DNA of 64,000 bases, from NCBI GenBank assembly GCA_038532735.1, contig JBCBAC010000010.1, positions 1-64,000 on the forward strand. The letters are read 5' to 3'. Under the pieces are notes generated by a model. It worked only from the letters and a program-made list of their open reading frames with translations. It was not told the origin of the DNA and did not search any database. Shown here one piece after another: positions 51,337 to 59,036 of the stretch. How positions within the stretch are numbered: position 1 is the stretch's first letter; each line of letters opens with the position of its first letter. The stretch comes from JAHTBL01 sp038532735 (GTDB taxonomy: Bacteria; Pseudomonadota; Alphaproteobacteria; Rhodobacterales; Rhodobacteraceae). The position numbers were made by a program, and so were the translations under genes.

Positions 51337-52398
51337 ATGACTTACGAAAGACCTGTTATGGCGCAAACAAAAAAGCTGCTGCGCGCTCTGGATGGAGAGC
51401 GGCTTGATGTCCCACCCATCTGGATGATGCGGCAGGCAGGGCGGTATTTGCCCGAATACAAAGCCACCCGCGCACAGGCAGGCGATTTCCTGTCGCTCTG
51501 CTATAACCCTGATTTAGCAGCAGAAGTGACGCTTCAACCGATCCGGCGCTTCGGGTTTGATGCCGCGATCCTGTTTGCGGATATCCTTTTGGTGCCGCAG
51601 GCCCTGGGCGCTGATCTTTGGTTTGTCACGGGCGAAGGCCCGCGCTTGTCGACAATCACGTCAGCCGATGACTTCGCGAAACTGAAGCCCGTTTCCGACA
51701 TTCACGAGACCCTCTCGCCCGTCTATGAAACGGTACGCATTTTGTCGCGGGAATTGCCAAAAGAGACAACGCTGATCGGTTTTGCAGGTGCCCCGTGGAC
51801 AGTGGCAACTTACATGATCGCAGGCCGTGGCACACCCGATCAGGGCCCTGCCCATGCGCTGCGCGAAGAAGACACCGCCACGTTTGAGGCATTGCTGGAC
51901 CGGATCACCGAGGCCACGATCGAGTATCTGTCTATGCAGATCGATGCGGGCGCCGAGGTCGTGAAGATCTTCGATAGCTGGGCAGGGTCACTGAAAGGCG
52001 ACGCATTCCGCAAATATGCGCTGGAGCCTGCCAAGAAGATCACCACCGCGCTCAAGGCGCGTCACCCCGGCATCCCCGTAATTGCCTTCCCGCGGGAGGC
52101 TGGTGAGAATTACATCGGTTTCGCCAAAGAGGTTGGCGCAGATTGTCTGGCGCTCGACAATTCGGTGGATGCCGATTGGGCCGCCAAGCATCTGCAGATT
52201 GATGGCTGTGTGCAGGGCAATCTTGCACCCGGTCATATGGTCACCGGCGGCAAGGCCCTGATCGAAGAGACGCGGCGGATTGTCAAAGCGTTCTCAAATG
52301 GGCCGCATATCTTCAACCTGGGTCATGGCATCACCCCGGATGCAGACCCGGCCAACGTGCAGCTGATGATCGACACCGTGCGTGAGAACGCGTCGTAA
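51337..52398 (+). CDS. hemE: uroporphyrinogen decarboxylase
   Basis: 353 aa; converts uroporphyrinogen III to coproporphyrinogen III. PPIWMMRQAGRYLPEY, FADILLVPQALG and GFAGAPWTVATYMI are invariant HemE segments; later HLQIDGCVQGNLAPGHM and HIFNLGHGITPDADP. Start ATG 51337 is supported by AGGTGGTG. Followed by 345 bp without a gene. Confidence 0.97.
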   Translation: MTYERPVMAQTKKLLRALDGERLDVPPIWMMRQAGRYLPEYKATRAQAGDFLSLCYNPDLAAEVTLQPIRRFGFDAAILFADILLVPQALGADLWFVTGEGPRLSTITSADDFAKLKPVSDIHETLSPVYETVRILSRELPKETTLIGFAGAPWTVATYMIAGRGTPDQGPAHALREEDTATFEALLDRITEATIEYLSMQIDAGAEVVKIFDSWAGSLKGDAFRKYALEPAKKITTALKARHPGIPVIAFPREAGENYIGFAKEVGADCLALDNSVDADWAAKHLQIDGCVQGNLAPGHMVTGGKALIEETRRIVKAFSNGPHIFNLGHGITPDADPANVQLMIDTVRENAS

Positions 52399-52743
52399 TT
52401 TTCTCCAAGGGTCCTGATTTTCGCAAGTTTGCGACCCGCTTGGCAAAAAAGTGCGCGAACGCCTTTCTGGGGTGCAGGGCCGTCATGGCAACGCCCGATG
52501 CGCGCGCACAGATCTGTGGCACTTTCTCACGAGAGCCGGGCTGCACGCCGATTGTCACGGCTGCGCTGAGCAAATGGCTGCCGTCGGGCAGCGAGTCTGG
52601 CCCAGCTCTGGTTGGTGACAAGCCCCTTCCCGACGGCGAGCAATCGGTTCGCTCATTTCTCTGTAAACACGGCTAGGCGGCGACGCTTATCGGAATCTTT
52701 ACGATATTGTCTTCAACTGAAGGGAATCGTGGAGTTTGCTGCT
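52399..52743. other. 345-bp gap after hemE without a supported gene
   Basis: Short frames on both strands lack ribosome sites and family features. No terminator with T-run is evident. Confidence 0.5.
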
Positions 52744-52938
52744 ATGAAATACGCATCCCTTTTTGTCCTACTGGGCCTGCTTGCGACCACCGCGCGTGTC
52801 GCGCAAATCGACGCGCCGGTGCCAAGCACGGCCTTTGCCGCACCACCAACGGTGCTAACCGCCCCCCTGCCTGAAGCGATCCAATTAGGCGCAGCATTGC
52901 CTCGCCCTGAATTGGTCGAGATTAGTTTGCGATTTTAG
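52744..52938 (+). CDS. small exported protein, unknown
   Basis: 64 aa: MKYASLFVLLGLLATTARVAQ is a signal peptide, then an Ala/Pro-rich tail ending VEISLRF. A weak AAGGGAATCG precedes it. Convergent with hemF (4-bp gap). No family recognised; the C-terminal Phe after alternating hydrophobics is reminiscent of outer-membrane proteins, but the chain is too short for a barrel. Confidence 0.5.
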   Translation: MKYASLFVLLGLLATTARVAQIDAPVPSTAFAAPPTVLTAPLPEAIQLGAALPRPELVEISLRF

Positions 52939-52942
52939 CGGA

Positions 52943-53836
52943 TCAGACCCACTTGGCCAGTGGCGGCAGGCTCATCAAAACGGCATTGGCGTCATGCCCG
53001 GTCTCAAGGCCAAACTTGGTGCCGCGATCGTAGACAAGGTTGTATTCCGCATAGAGCCCGCGATGCACAAGCTGGGTGTCCTTATCCGCATCGGTCCAGC
53101 CGGTATTGCGGCGCTTGTCCACCAGAGGGACATAGGCCGGCAGAAAGGCCCGGCCGATATCTTGGATGAAGGCGAAATCAGCGTCCCAGTCGCCAGTGCA
53201 ATAATCATCGACGAAAATGCCACCAACACCCCGCGCGCGACCACGATGGGGCACGTAAAAGTACTCATCCGCCCAAGCCTTCAGACGGGGGTAATGATCC
53301 TCCCCATGCAGATCACAGTGCTTCTTTTGAACAGCATGAAATTTGGCCGTGTCCTCGACATACTCAATACATGGGTTCAGATCAGATCCCCCGCCAAACC
53401 ACCACGCATGCGGCGTCCAGAACATCCGTGTATTCATATGAACGGCAGGCGCGTGCGGATTCTGCATATGCGCCACAAGCGAGATGCCCGACGCCCAAAA
53501 GCGCGGATCATCTTTCATACCGGGAATGCCCTTACGCGCGGCCATCGCGACCTGCGCGCGCTCCCCCAAAGTGCCGTGCACAGTCGAGACGTTGACCCCG
53601 ATCTTCTCAAACACCCGCCCGCCGCGCATCACGCTCATCAAACCGCCACCCGCATCCGATCCATCTTCAGAGGCGCGCTTCGTCTCGGTCACGTCAAAGC
53701 GACCTGCAGGTAAATGAGCCGTCGCACCCTCAGTCTGACGGTCCTCTAGCGCTTCGAATGCGGCGACGATCTGATCGCGCAAGTCGCGAAACCAGGCAGA
53801 GGCGCGAATTTTGCGGTCGTCAAATTGCTCTGTCAT
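52943..53836 (-). CDS. hemF: oxygen-dependent coproporphyrinogen III oxidase
   Basis: 297 aa; uses O2 to make protoporphyrinogen IX. Landmark segments: GGRVFEKIGVNVSTVHG, HMQNPHAPAVHMNTRMF, WWFGGGSDLNP, CDLHGEDHYPRLKAWADEYFYVPHRGRARGVGGIFVDD and FALETGHDANAVLMSLPP-like end. Aerobic haem synthesis. Upstream motif TGTGTCAACTTAA merges with the ribosome site. Confidence 0.97.
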   Translation of the reverse strand: MTEQFDDRKIRASAWFRDLRDQIVAAFEALEDRQTEGATAHLPAGRFDVTETKRASEDGSDAGGGLMSVMRGGRVFEKIGVNVSTVHGTLGERAQVAMAARKGIPGMKDDPRFWASGISLVAHMQNPHAPAVHMNTRMFWTPHAWWFGGGSDLNPCIEYVEDTAKFHAVQKKHCDLHGEDHYPRLKAWADEYFYVPHRGRARGVGGIFVDDYCTGDWDADFAFIQDIGRAFLPAYVPLVDKRRNTGWTDADKDTQLVHRGLYAEYNLVYDRGTKFGLETGHDANAVLMSLPPLAKWV

Positions 53837-53848
53837 GAACCTGTCTCC

Positions 53849-53861
53849 TTAAGTTGACACA
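53849..53861 (-). promoter_or_regulatory. haem-gene motif upstream of hemF
   Basis: Minus strand TGTGTCAACTTAA is identical to 51270-51282 between hemC and hemE; it runs on as GGAGACA, giving TGTC-N10-GACA. The AAGGAG of the hemF ribosome site overlaps its end, 12-19 nt before the ATG, so binding could block initiation. Confidence 0.55.
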
Positions 53862-53941
53862 GTCTATCACTCTCGCTCTTGATTGCACCAGAGTTTGCGC
53901 CCACCTACACTGCGACCAATCCGCAGTATTCGGAGCTCGAT

Positions 53942-54316
53942 ATGCGATTTTCACCGGTCCTTCTGATCTGTGCGCTGGCCGCCTGCGCCAGTCCCTTTGA
54001 TCGCTGCGTGACGGAGGCGACACGAGACGCCAATACACTGAGCGCCCTGATTGTGGAGACAGAGGCCAACATCGCGCGCGGTTATGCCGTGGATGAGCAG
54101 GTCACGCCGAAGATCAGCTATCAATACTGCTTTAACTCGCGCGGCGTCTGGACCTTGTGCCGCAAGCGTGACCTGCGCACAAAAGAGGTGCCGGTCGCGA
54201 TTGATCTGGCAGCAGAAGAGCGCAAGTTGGTCAGTATGCGCGAAAAGCTGGCCCAGCTGAAAGCGCAGGCCGGGCGTGATATCCGCACTTGTCGGGCAGA
54301 GTTCGGCGCGGTTTAA
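53942..54316 (+). CDS. small putative lipoprotein
   Basis: 124 aa from MRFSPVLLICALAACASPFDRC; the LAAC sequence is a lipobox with Cys15. After it a helical protein with EANIARGYAVDEQ, YQYCFNSRGVWTLCRKRD and a coiled C-terminus (AAEERKLVSMREKLAQLKAQAG). Paired cysteines may be bridged. Function unknown. Ends overlapping the SDR stop by 4 bp convergently. Confidence 0.75.
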   Translation: MRFSPVLLICALAACASPFDRCVTEATRDANTLSALIVETEANIARGYAVDEQVTPKISYQYCFNSRGVWTLCRKRDLRTKEVPVAIDLAAEERKLVSMREKLAQLKAQAGRDIRTCRAEFGAV

Positions 54317-55116
54317 TGCGCGGCATTTCCGACCGGATCAAGCAGCGTGCGCCCGCCATCGACGGTCATAATCTCACCGGTCACAAAGCCGGCCCCGTCT
54401 GAGCATAAAAATTGCACCGCATGGGCCACTTCACCCGGGCTTGCGATCCGTTCAAGCGGGGTATGGGCCGTAATCTCCTCGCGCATCTCACGATTCTCGC
54501 GCAGCGTGTCCTTGAGAGACGCAGACATGACGCTGCCAAAGGCGACGGCATTCACGCGGATGCGGTGCGGTGCCAAGGCGACTGCCAGCGACCGCGTCAT
54601 CTGATCCATGGCGGCAGAACTGATCGAATAGGCAAGCGTTTCGGAATGCGCCCGCCGGGCCGCGATGGAGGACAGGTTGACGATGGTTCCCGCCATCCCC
54701 TCTTCCTGATCTTCGGCTTGTTTGATCATGCGTTTCGCGATCATCTGTGACAGCCGAAGGCTGGCCAGCATATTCTGCTGCAGCAACAGTTCCACGCCGT
54801 CATCATCGGGGTTCAACGGATCAGAGGGCACAACCTGACGGCTTGCGTTGATCAAAATATCCACCCGATCAAAAGCATCAATCGTGGCCGACAACAGGTT
54901 CGCAATCGTCAGTTTCTCGCGCAGATCCCCCGCAAAGACGCGCGCTTGTGTGTCGTCACCAACGACATCATCCAATTCCTTGCGCAGCGCCTTTTCGTCT
55001 TTGTCAGCGAACACAACATTCGCGCCATGTTCCAGAAAGTGCCGCCCAATCGCCAGACCGACCCCGTTGGCCGCGCCGGTGACAATCGCGGTTTTTCCAG
55101 AAATGCTGAAGGACAT
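54313..55116 (-). CDS. short-chain dehydrogenase/reductase
   Basis: 267 aa. Nucleotide motif TGAANGVGLAIG and an Asp after strand 2 (FADKDE) that favours NAD. The active site is altered from the usual Tyr-x-x-x-Lys: AYSISSAAMDQ has Tyr but Ser-Ala-Ala instead of Lys four residues on. Also NLSSIAARRAH supplies the Ser. End GFVTGEIMTVDGGRTL is classical. Alone in its strand run. Confidence 0.88.
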   Translation of the reverse strand: MSFSISGKTAIVTGAANGVGLAIGRHFLEHGANVVFADKDEKALRKELDDVVGDDTQARVFAGDLREKLTIANLLSATIDAFDRVDILINASRQVVPSDPLNPDDDGVELLLQQNMLASLRLSQMIAKRMIKQAEDQEEGMAGTIVNLSSIAARRAHSETLAYSISSAAMDQMTRSLAVALAPHRIRVNAVAFGSVMSASLKDTLRENREMREEITAHTPLERIASPGEVAHAVQFLCSDGAGFVTGEIMTVDGGRTLLDPVGNAAH

Positions 55117-55151
55117 AGAAGATCTCCTGTAAGCGGCCAGCCTAGCGCTGT

Positions 55152-56147
55152 TTAGCGCGTGGTGCGAGAGCGCAATGGCCGTGCCGCGCGCAACAGCTTA
55201 AAACCGCGCGCGCCGCCGACCTCTTCGACCTGTTGGAAGAGGGTTGCAAGATGCGCCTCGTAGGGCAAATGCCGGTTTGCAACGACCCACACTTCCCCGC
55301 GGGCTGTGAGCAAAGAGGCCGCCGCCTGTAGAAACGCCTGCCCCAATGCAGGGTCCGCAGCGCGTTCGGTGTGAAATGGTGGATTTGTGAGCACAAAATC
55401 AACTGGGTCAGGCAGTGAGAAGCCGGTGGCATCCGCCCAATGAAACTGCGCGCGATTGTCTTGGATGTTCAGGCGGGCACAGGCCAATGCGGCAGCGTCC
55501 GCCTCCACCAAATGCAGGGTGTTGATACTGTCTTGGGCCAACGCCTGCACGCTGAGATAGCCCCAGCCCGCGCCCAGATCGACGCCGGTCCCTTTGAGCT
55601 TGGGCAAAGCGGCCGCCAGGGCTTCGGAGCCGGGATCGACACCATCGGCCGAGAACACGCCGGGCTGGCGGAAATAGCCATCCGCTGCTTTGACAGGCGT
55701 ATCTGGCATGGCCCACTCCGTGAACGCATCCGTCGCCGGGAACGCAAATGTCTTGCCATGCGCTTTAGAAAAAGCCGCGGTCACGTCAGCCTCTTTCCGG
55801 CAAGCCTTGTAGAGGCTATCGATCCCATCGGTTTTTTGGCCATCCACGACCACCCAGCCGTCCGTTACCGCGCAGGCTTGTGCAATCAGCGCGCGCGCCT
55901 CTGCCTTGGCCCGGGGAATGCAGACAATGCTCAGCGTGAAACGACCCTGTGGCGCGATCTGTGCATCGTACCCAGCCTTTGCAAAAGCATCATGATCCGG
56001 TTTGAACCCTTGCACAATCTGGACACGATCTTTCGGCAAGCCCGCCAAATCATCACCCCAACGAGGTTTGAAGACGGCGATCGAGCCCGCATCGGGCAAC
56101 GCAAAGGTGCCGCCATCTTGGGCCAAGCTCAATCGTATTGGGCGCAT
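55152..56147 (-). CDS. RsmC/RlmG-like SAM-dependent rRNA methyltransferase
   Basis: 331 aa. The C-terminal half is a class I methyltransferase (VDLGAGWGYLSVQAL; LVEADAAALACARLN) with NPPF in VLTNPPFHTERAADPALGQAFL, the motif of guanine/adenine N-methyltransferases acting on rRNA. The N-terminal half is a degenerate second copy, as in RsmC. Follows clpS by 10 bp. The target base is not provable from sequence. Confidence 0.87.
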   Translation of the reverse strand: MRPIRLSLAQDGGTFALPDAGSIAVFKPRWGDDLAGLPKDRVQIVQGFKPDHDAFAKAGYDAQIAPQGRFTLSIVCIPRAKAEARALIAQACAVTDGWVVVDGQKTDGIDSLYKACRKEADVTAAFSKAHGKTFAFPATDAFTEWAMPDTPVKAADGYFRQPGVFSADGVDPGSEALAAALPKLKGTGVDLGAGWGYLSVQALAQDSINTLHLVEADAAALACARLNIQDNRAQFHWADATGFSLPDPVDFVLTNPPFHTERAADPALGQAFLQAAASLLTARGEVWVVANRHLPYEAHLATLFQQVEEVGGARGFKLLRAARPLRSRTTR

Positions 56148-56157
56148 CGGGAAAAGG

Positions 56158-56511
56158 TTATTCTTTTTCCATCGTGCATTGCAGCGGGTGCTGATGACGC
56201 TGGGCGAAATCCATGACTTGGGTCACTTTCGTCTCGGCCACTTCAAACGAAAAGACACCGACGACAGCCAAGCCTTTCTTATGGACGGTCAACATCAGCT
56301 CGAATGCTTGTGCGTGGGTCATGCCGAAAAACCGCTCCAGCACATGAACGACAAATTCCATCGGAGTATAATCATCGTTCAGGATCATCACCTTATACAT
56401 CGGAGGCTTCTTGGTCTTCTGACGTGTCTCAAGGACAACGCCGACATCTCCGTCGTCGTCATTCTTGTCTGCCATCATGAAGGGCTGCATCGACATATCG
56501 TCCGAATCCAT
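56158..56511 (-). CDS. clpS: ATP-dependent Clp protease adaptor
   Basis: About 117 aa; a shorter start at MMADKNDDD is possible. The ClpS core is present: YKVMILNDDYTPMEFVVHVLERFFGMTHAQAFELMLTVHKKGLAVVGVFSFEVAETKV. It delivers N-degron substrates to ClpA. Transcribed toward the methyltransferase gene. Confidence 0.95.
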   Translation of the reverse strand: MDSDDMSMQPFMMADKNDDDGDVGVVLETRQKTKKPPMYKVMILNDDYTPMEFVVHVLERFFGMTHAQAFELMLTVHKKGLAVVGVFSFEVAETKVTQVMDFAQRHQHPLQCTMEKE

Positions 56512-56855
56512 TTGCTGGGTTGGGTGAGTATATAATCGGCGTGGATGATGTGAAAAGGGGAAGCGTCAGATTGAACGAAGCGGGCTCTGTCATAGGTGGG
56601 TTTGCAAGCCCACAGGCCTAGTCTGGACATGTAAGCACAGCCCCGCAACGAGCAAACGGTAAGAACGCCACATTCCTGCCACATTCACGATCTTGAGTCC
56701 TATGGCAGCACACCCGCTACATCTGGGGTGGCGCTTTCTTGATCACCCATAAAGTTATTGAAAATAAGGTATTTTCTGAAAATGCCGTCCATGTTACTTT
56801 ACAAAGAGAAATGATCGCGCACCAAAAAAATCGCGCGGCATGAGGCAGATCATAG
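56512..56855. promoter_or_regulatory. 344-bp divergent region between clpS and D,D-carboxypeptidase
   Basis: No gene. Holds: near-palindrome GTGGGTTTGCAAGCCCAC (56596-56613); tandem GCCACATTC copies at 56667-56675 and 56678-56686 (11-bp period); inverted repeat GAAAATA-AGG-TATTTTC (56760-56776). These are plausible regulator sites for the two divergent genes; none is identified. Confidence 0.5.
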
Positions 56856-58313
56856 GTGATACCCGTGGAAACGCAGCTGGGGCAGTGCGTCCGTCGTCTA
56901 TTCGTGAGCGTATTTTTCATTTTGCTGATGGCTGTACCACCGGCAATGGCTGCGCCTTATGCAGCGATGGTCATGGATGCGCGGACGGGTGAGGTTTTGC
57001 ACTCCCGCAACGCAGATACCCGGCTCCACCCTGCATCGCTGACCAAAATGATGACGCTCTATGTGGCATTCGAGGCGATTGAGCGCGGTGAGATCTCGCT
57101 GGACACCAAAGTGCGCATCTCCAAGAAAGCGGCTGCCGAAATCCCGTCGAAGCTGGGTTTGCGCGCCGGGTCCAGTATTCAGTTGCGCTATCTTATCCGC
57201 GCCTCTGCCGTGAAATCCGCCAATGACGCGGCCACTGCGATTGGCGAAGCGATTTCAGGCTCAGAGGCCGCTTTTGCGCGCCGGATGAACCGTACGGCCA
57301 AAGCGCTTGGCATGACCAAGACGACCTTCAAGAATGCCCATGGCCTGACAGAGTCCGGCCACCTGTCGACTGCGCGAGATATGACAACGCTGGGACGGCG
57401 GCTCTTTTACGATTATCCGGAATACTACAACCTCTTCTCGCGCCGCTCGACTGATGCCGGCATTGCCAGTGTGAACAACACCAACCGCCGTTTGCTGAAC
57501 GCCTATCGCGGCGCGGACGGAATCAAGACCGGCTACACGCGCGCGGCGGGCTTTAACCTCGTCGCCTCGGCAGAGCGTGGCAGTGAGCGCATCATCGCAA
57601 CGGTGTTTGGGGGTCGCTCCACAGCGACCCGGAACGCCCGCGTGGCTGAGCTTCTGGATATGGGCTTTAACCGCGCGCCAAGCCGCGTGGCCGTGCGCAA
57701 GCCCGCGCCGCCCCGCTATGACAACCTGCCCGCTGAAACAGCCCCTGCGGGTGCTGCTGGCAAAACGATCCGCCTTGTGACGGCTGTGAAACGCAGCGAT
57801 CGTCCCAAGGTCCGTCCGGGTGCCGAGCCTGATCCGATGCTTCTGGCAATGAAAGAAGAAATTCAGGACGCTGTCGCCGACGCGAACGCCGCCGCCTTGG
57901 CCTCCGCCACAGAACAGGTCGAGGCGCAGCCGGTTGAGGTGACGCAAAATGCCACCGTGATCGCCCAGACACCTAAGCCCGTTGCGCGCCCAACGCAGGT
58001 TGCTGTTGCCGCGATCCAGCCTGAAGTCGTCGCCGATCCGGTGGTCGAAATTGTTTCGCGGCTCTCAAGCTCTGGCGGGCGGCATTATGGGATCAATGTG
58101 GGGCGCTATGGGTCGCGCCATGCAGCCGAAAAGGTACTGTTGAAAACCGCCCTGATGGAGATGGCCTGCCTCGACGGATCGATCCGCAAGATCATCCAAC
58201 GCTCTGGTGGGTTTGACGCGAACTTTATGGGACTGACCGAAGAGACCGCCGATCTGGCCTGTCGTCGCCTTACAGCTCGTGGGACAGAATGCGAGACCTT
58301 GGGGCCATCCTGA
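56856..58313 (+). CDS. D-alanyl-D-alanine carboxypeptidase (PBP5/6 type) with SPOR-like C-terminus
   Basis: 485 aa from GTG. Signal peptide to about AMA. Serine-protease motifs: SLTK (Ser61, Lys64), SAN (120-122) and KTG (223-225), so it trims D-Ala from peptidoglycan stem peptides. A Pro/Ala/Val-rich linker (about 260-400) leads to a C-terminal domain (GGRHYGINVGRYGSRHAAEKVL...CRRLTARGTECETL) like a SPOR fold that would bind septal glycan; common in alphaproteobacteria. Confidence 0.93.
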   Translation: MIPVETQLGQCVRRLFVSVFFILLMAVPPAMAAPYAAMVMDARTGEVLHSRNADTRLHPASLTKMMTLYVAFEAIERGEISLDTKVRISKKAAAEIPSKLGLRAGSSIQLRYLIRASAVKSANDAATAIGEAISGSEAAFARRMNRTAKALGMTKTTFKNAHGLTESGHLSTARDMTTLGRRLFYDYPEYYNLFSRRSTDAGIASVNNTNRRLLNAYRGADGIKTGYTRAAGFNLVASAERGSERIIATVFGGRSTATRNARVAELLDMGFNRAPSRVAVRKPAPPRYDNLPAETAPAGAAGKTIRLVTAVKRSDRPKVRPGAEPDPMLLAMKEEIQDAVADANAAALASATEQVEAQPVEVTQNATVIAQTPKPVARPTQVAVAAIQPEVVADPVVEIVSRLSSSGGRHYGINVGRYGSRHAAEKVLLKTALMEMACLDGSIRKIIQRSGGFDANFMGLTEETADLACRRLTARGTECETLGPS

Positions 58314-58323
58314 TCCAGGGTTG

Positions 58324-58351
58324 AGACCTCACGGACCCCGTGCAAGGGTCT
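58324..58351 (+). other. cruciform hairpin between carboxypeptidase and FAH genes
   Basis: Inner CACGG-ACC-CCGTG (58330-58342) inside AGACC...GGTCT (58324-58328, 58347-58351). No T-run; ends 4 bp before the next ATG, where it could limit translation or serve as attenuation. Confidence 0.4.
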
Positions 58352-58355
58352 AGAA

Positions 58356-59036
58356 ATGACCGATCTGATCTTTGATATGCCAACGCCCAGCGTTGCGATT
58401 GCCAACTCTGACGCGCGCTTCCCAGTCCGGCGCATTTTTTGCGTCGGCCGCAATTACGAAGACCACGCCAAAGAATTCGGGAACAACCCCAAAGACCCAC
58501 CGTTTTTCTTCACCAAACCCGCCGATGCCGTGGTGGACAGTGGCGCGAAACTGCCCTTCCCCGTCGCAACAGAGAACCTTCATTTCGAGGCGGAGCTGGT
58601 CGTGGCTATCGGCACCGATGGGTCGGCGATCCCGCGCGATACGGCGCTGGAGCATGTGTTCGGATTTGCCGCCGGAAACGACCTGACGCGGCGCGATCTA
58701 CAAGCAGAGGCGAAGGACGCGCGTAGACCTTGGGACATGGCCAAGGGCTTTGATAATTCTGCAGTCCTTGGCGCAATCACCCCGATTGCAGATTGGAACT
58801 GCGAGAGCGCGCGCATCACCTGCACGCTGGAGGGCGAGGTCAAACAAAACGCCGATATCGCCGACATGACTTGGCCAGTACCGGACATTATCGCGTATCT
58901 AAGCCGGCTGGTGCACCTGCGCACGGGCGATCTGATCATGACGGGAACACCTGCCGGTGTGGGGCAAATCCGGCCCGGTCAGGTTTGTACTGTCACGATT
59001 GAAGGGCTGGCCGAAGCGACCGTTACGCTGGGATAG
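58356..59036 (+). CDS. fumarylacetoacetate hydrolase family protein
   Basis: 226 aa. IFCVGRNYEDHAKEFG, FFTKPADAVV, HFEAELVVAIG (metal-binding glutamates), AGNDLTRRDLQ and TGTPAGVGQI define the FAH catalytic domain. Small single-domain members are acylpyruvases or oxaloacetate decarboxylases. Ends 14 bp into the convergent ABC ATPase gene. Confidence 0.92.
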   Translation: MTDLIFDMPTPSVAIANSDARFPVRRIFCVGRNYEDHAKEFGNNPKDPPFFFTKPADAVVDSGAKLPFPVATENLHFEAELVVAIGTDGSAIPRDTALEHVFGFAAGNDLTRRDLQAEAKDARRPWDMAKGFDNSAVLGAITPIADWNCESARITCTLEGEVKQNADIADMTWPVPDIIAYLSRLVHLRTGDLIMTGTPAGVGQIRPGQVCTVTIEGLAEATVTLG

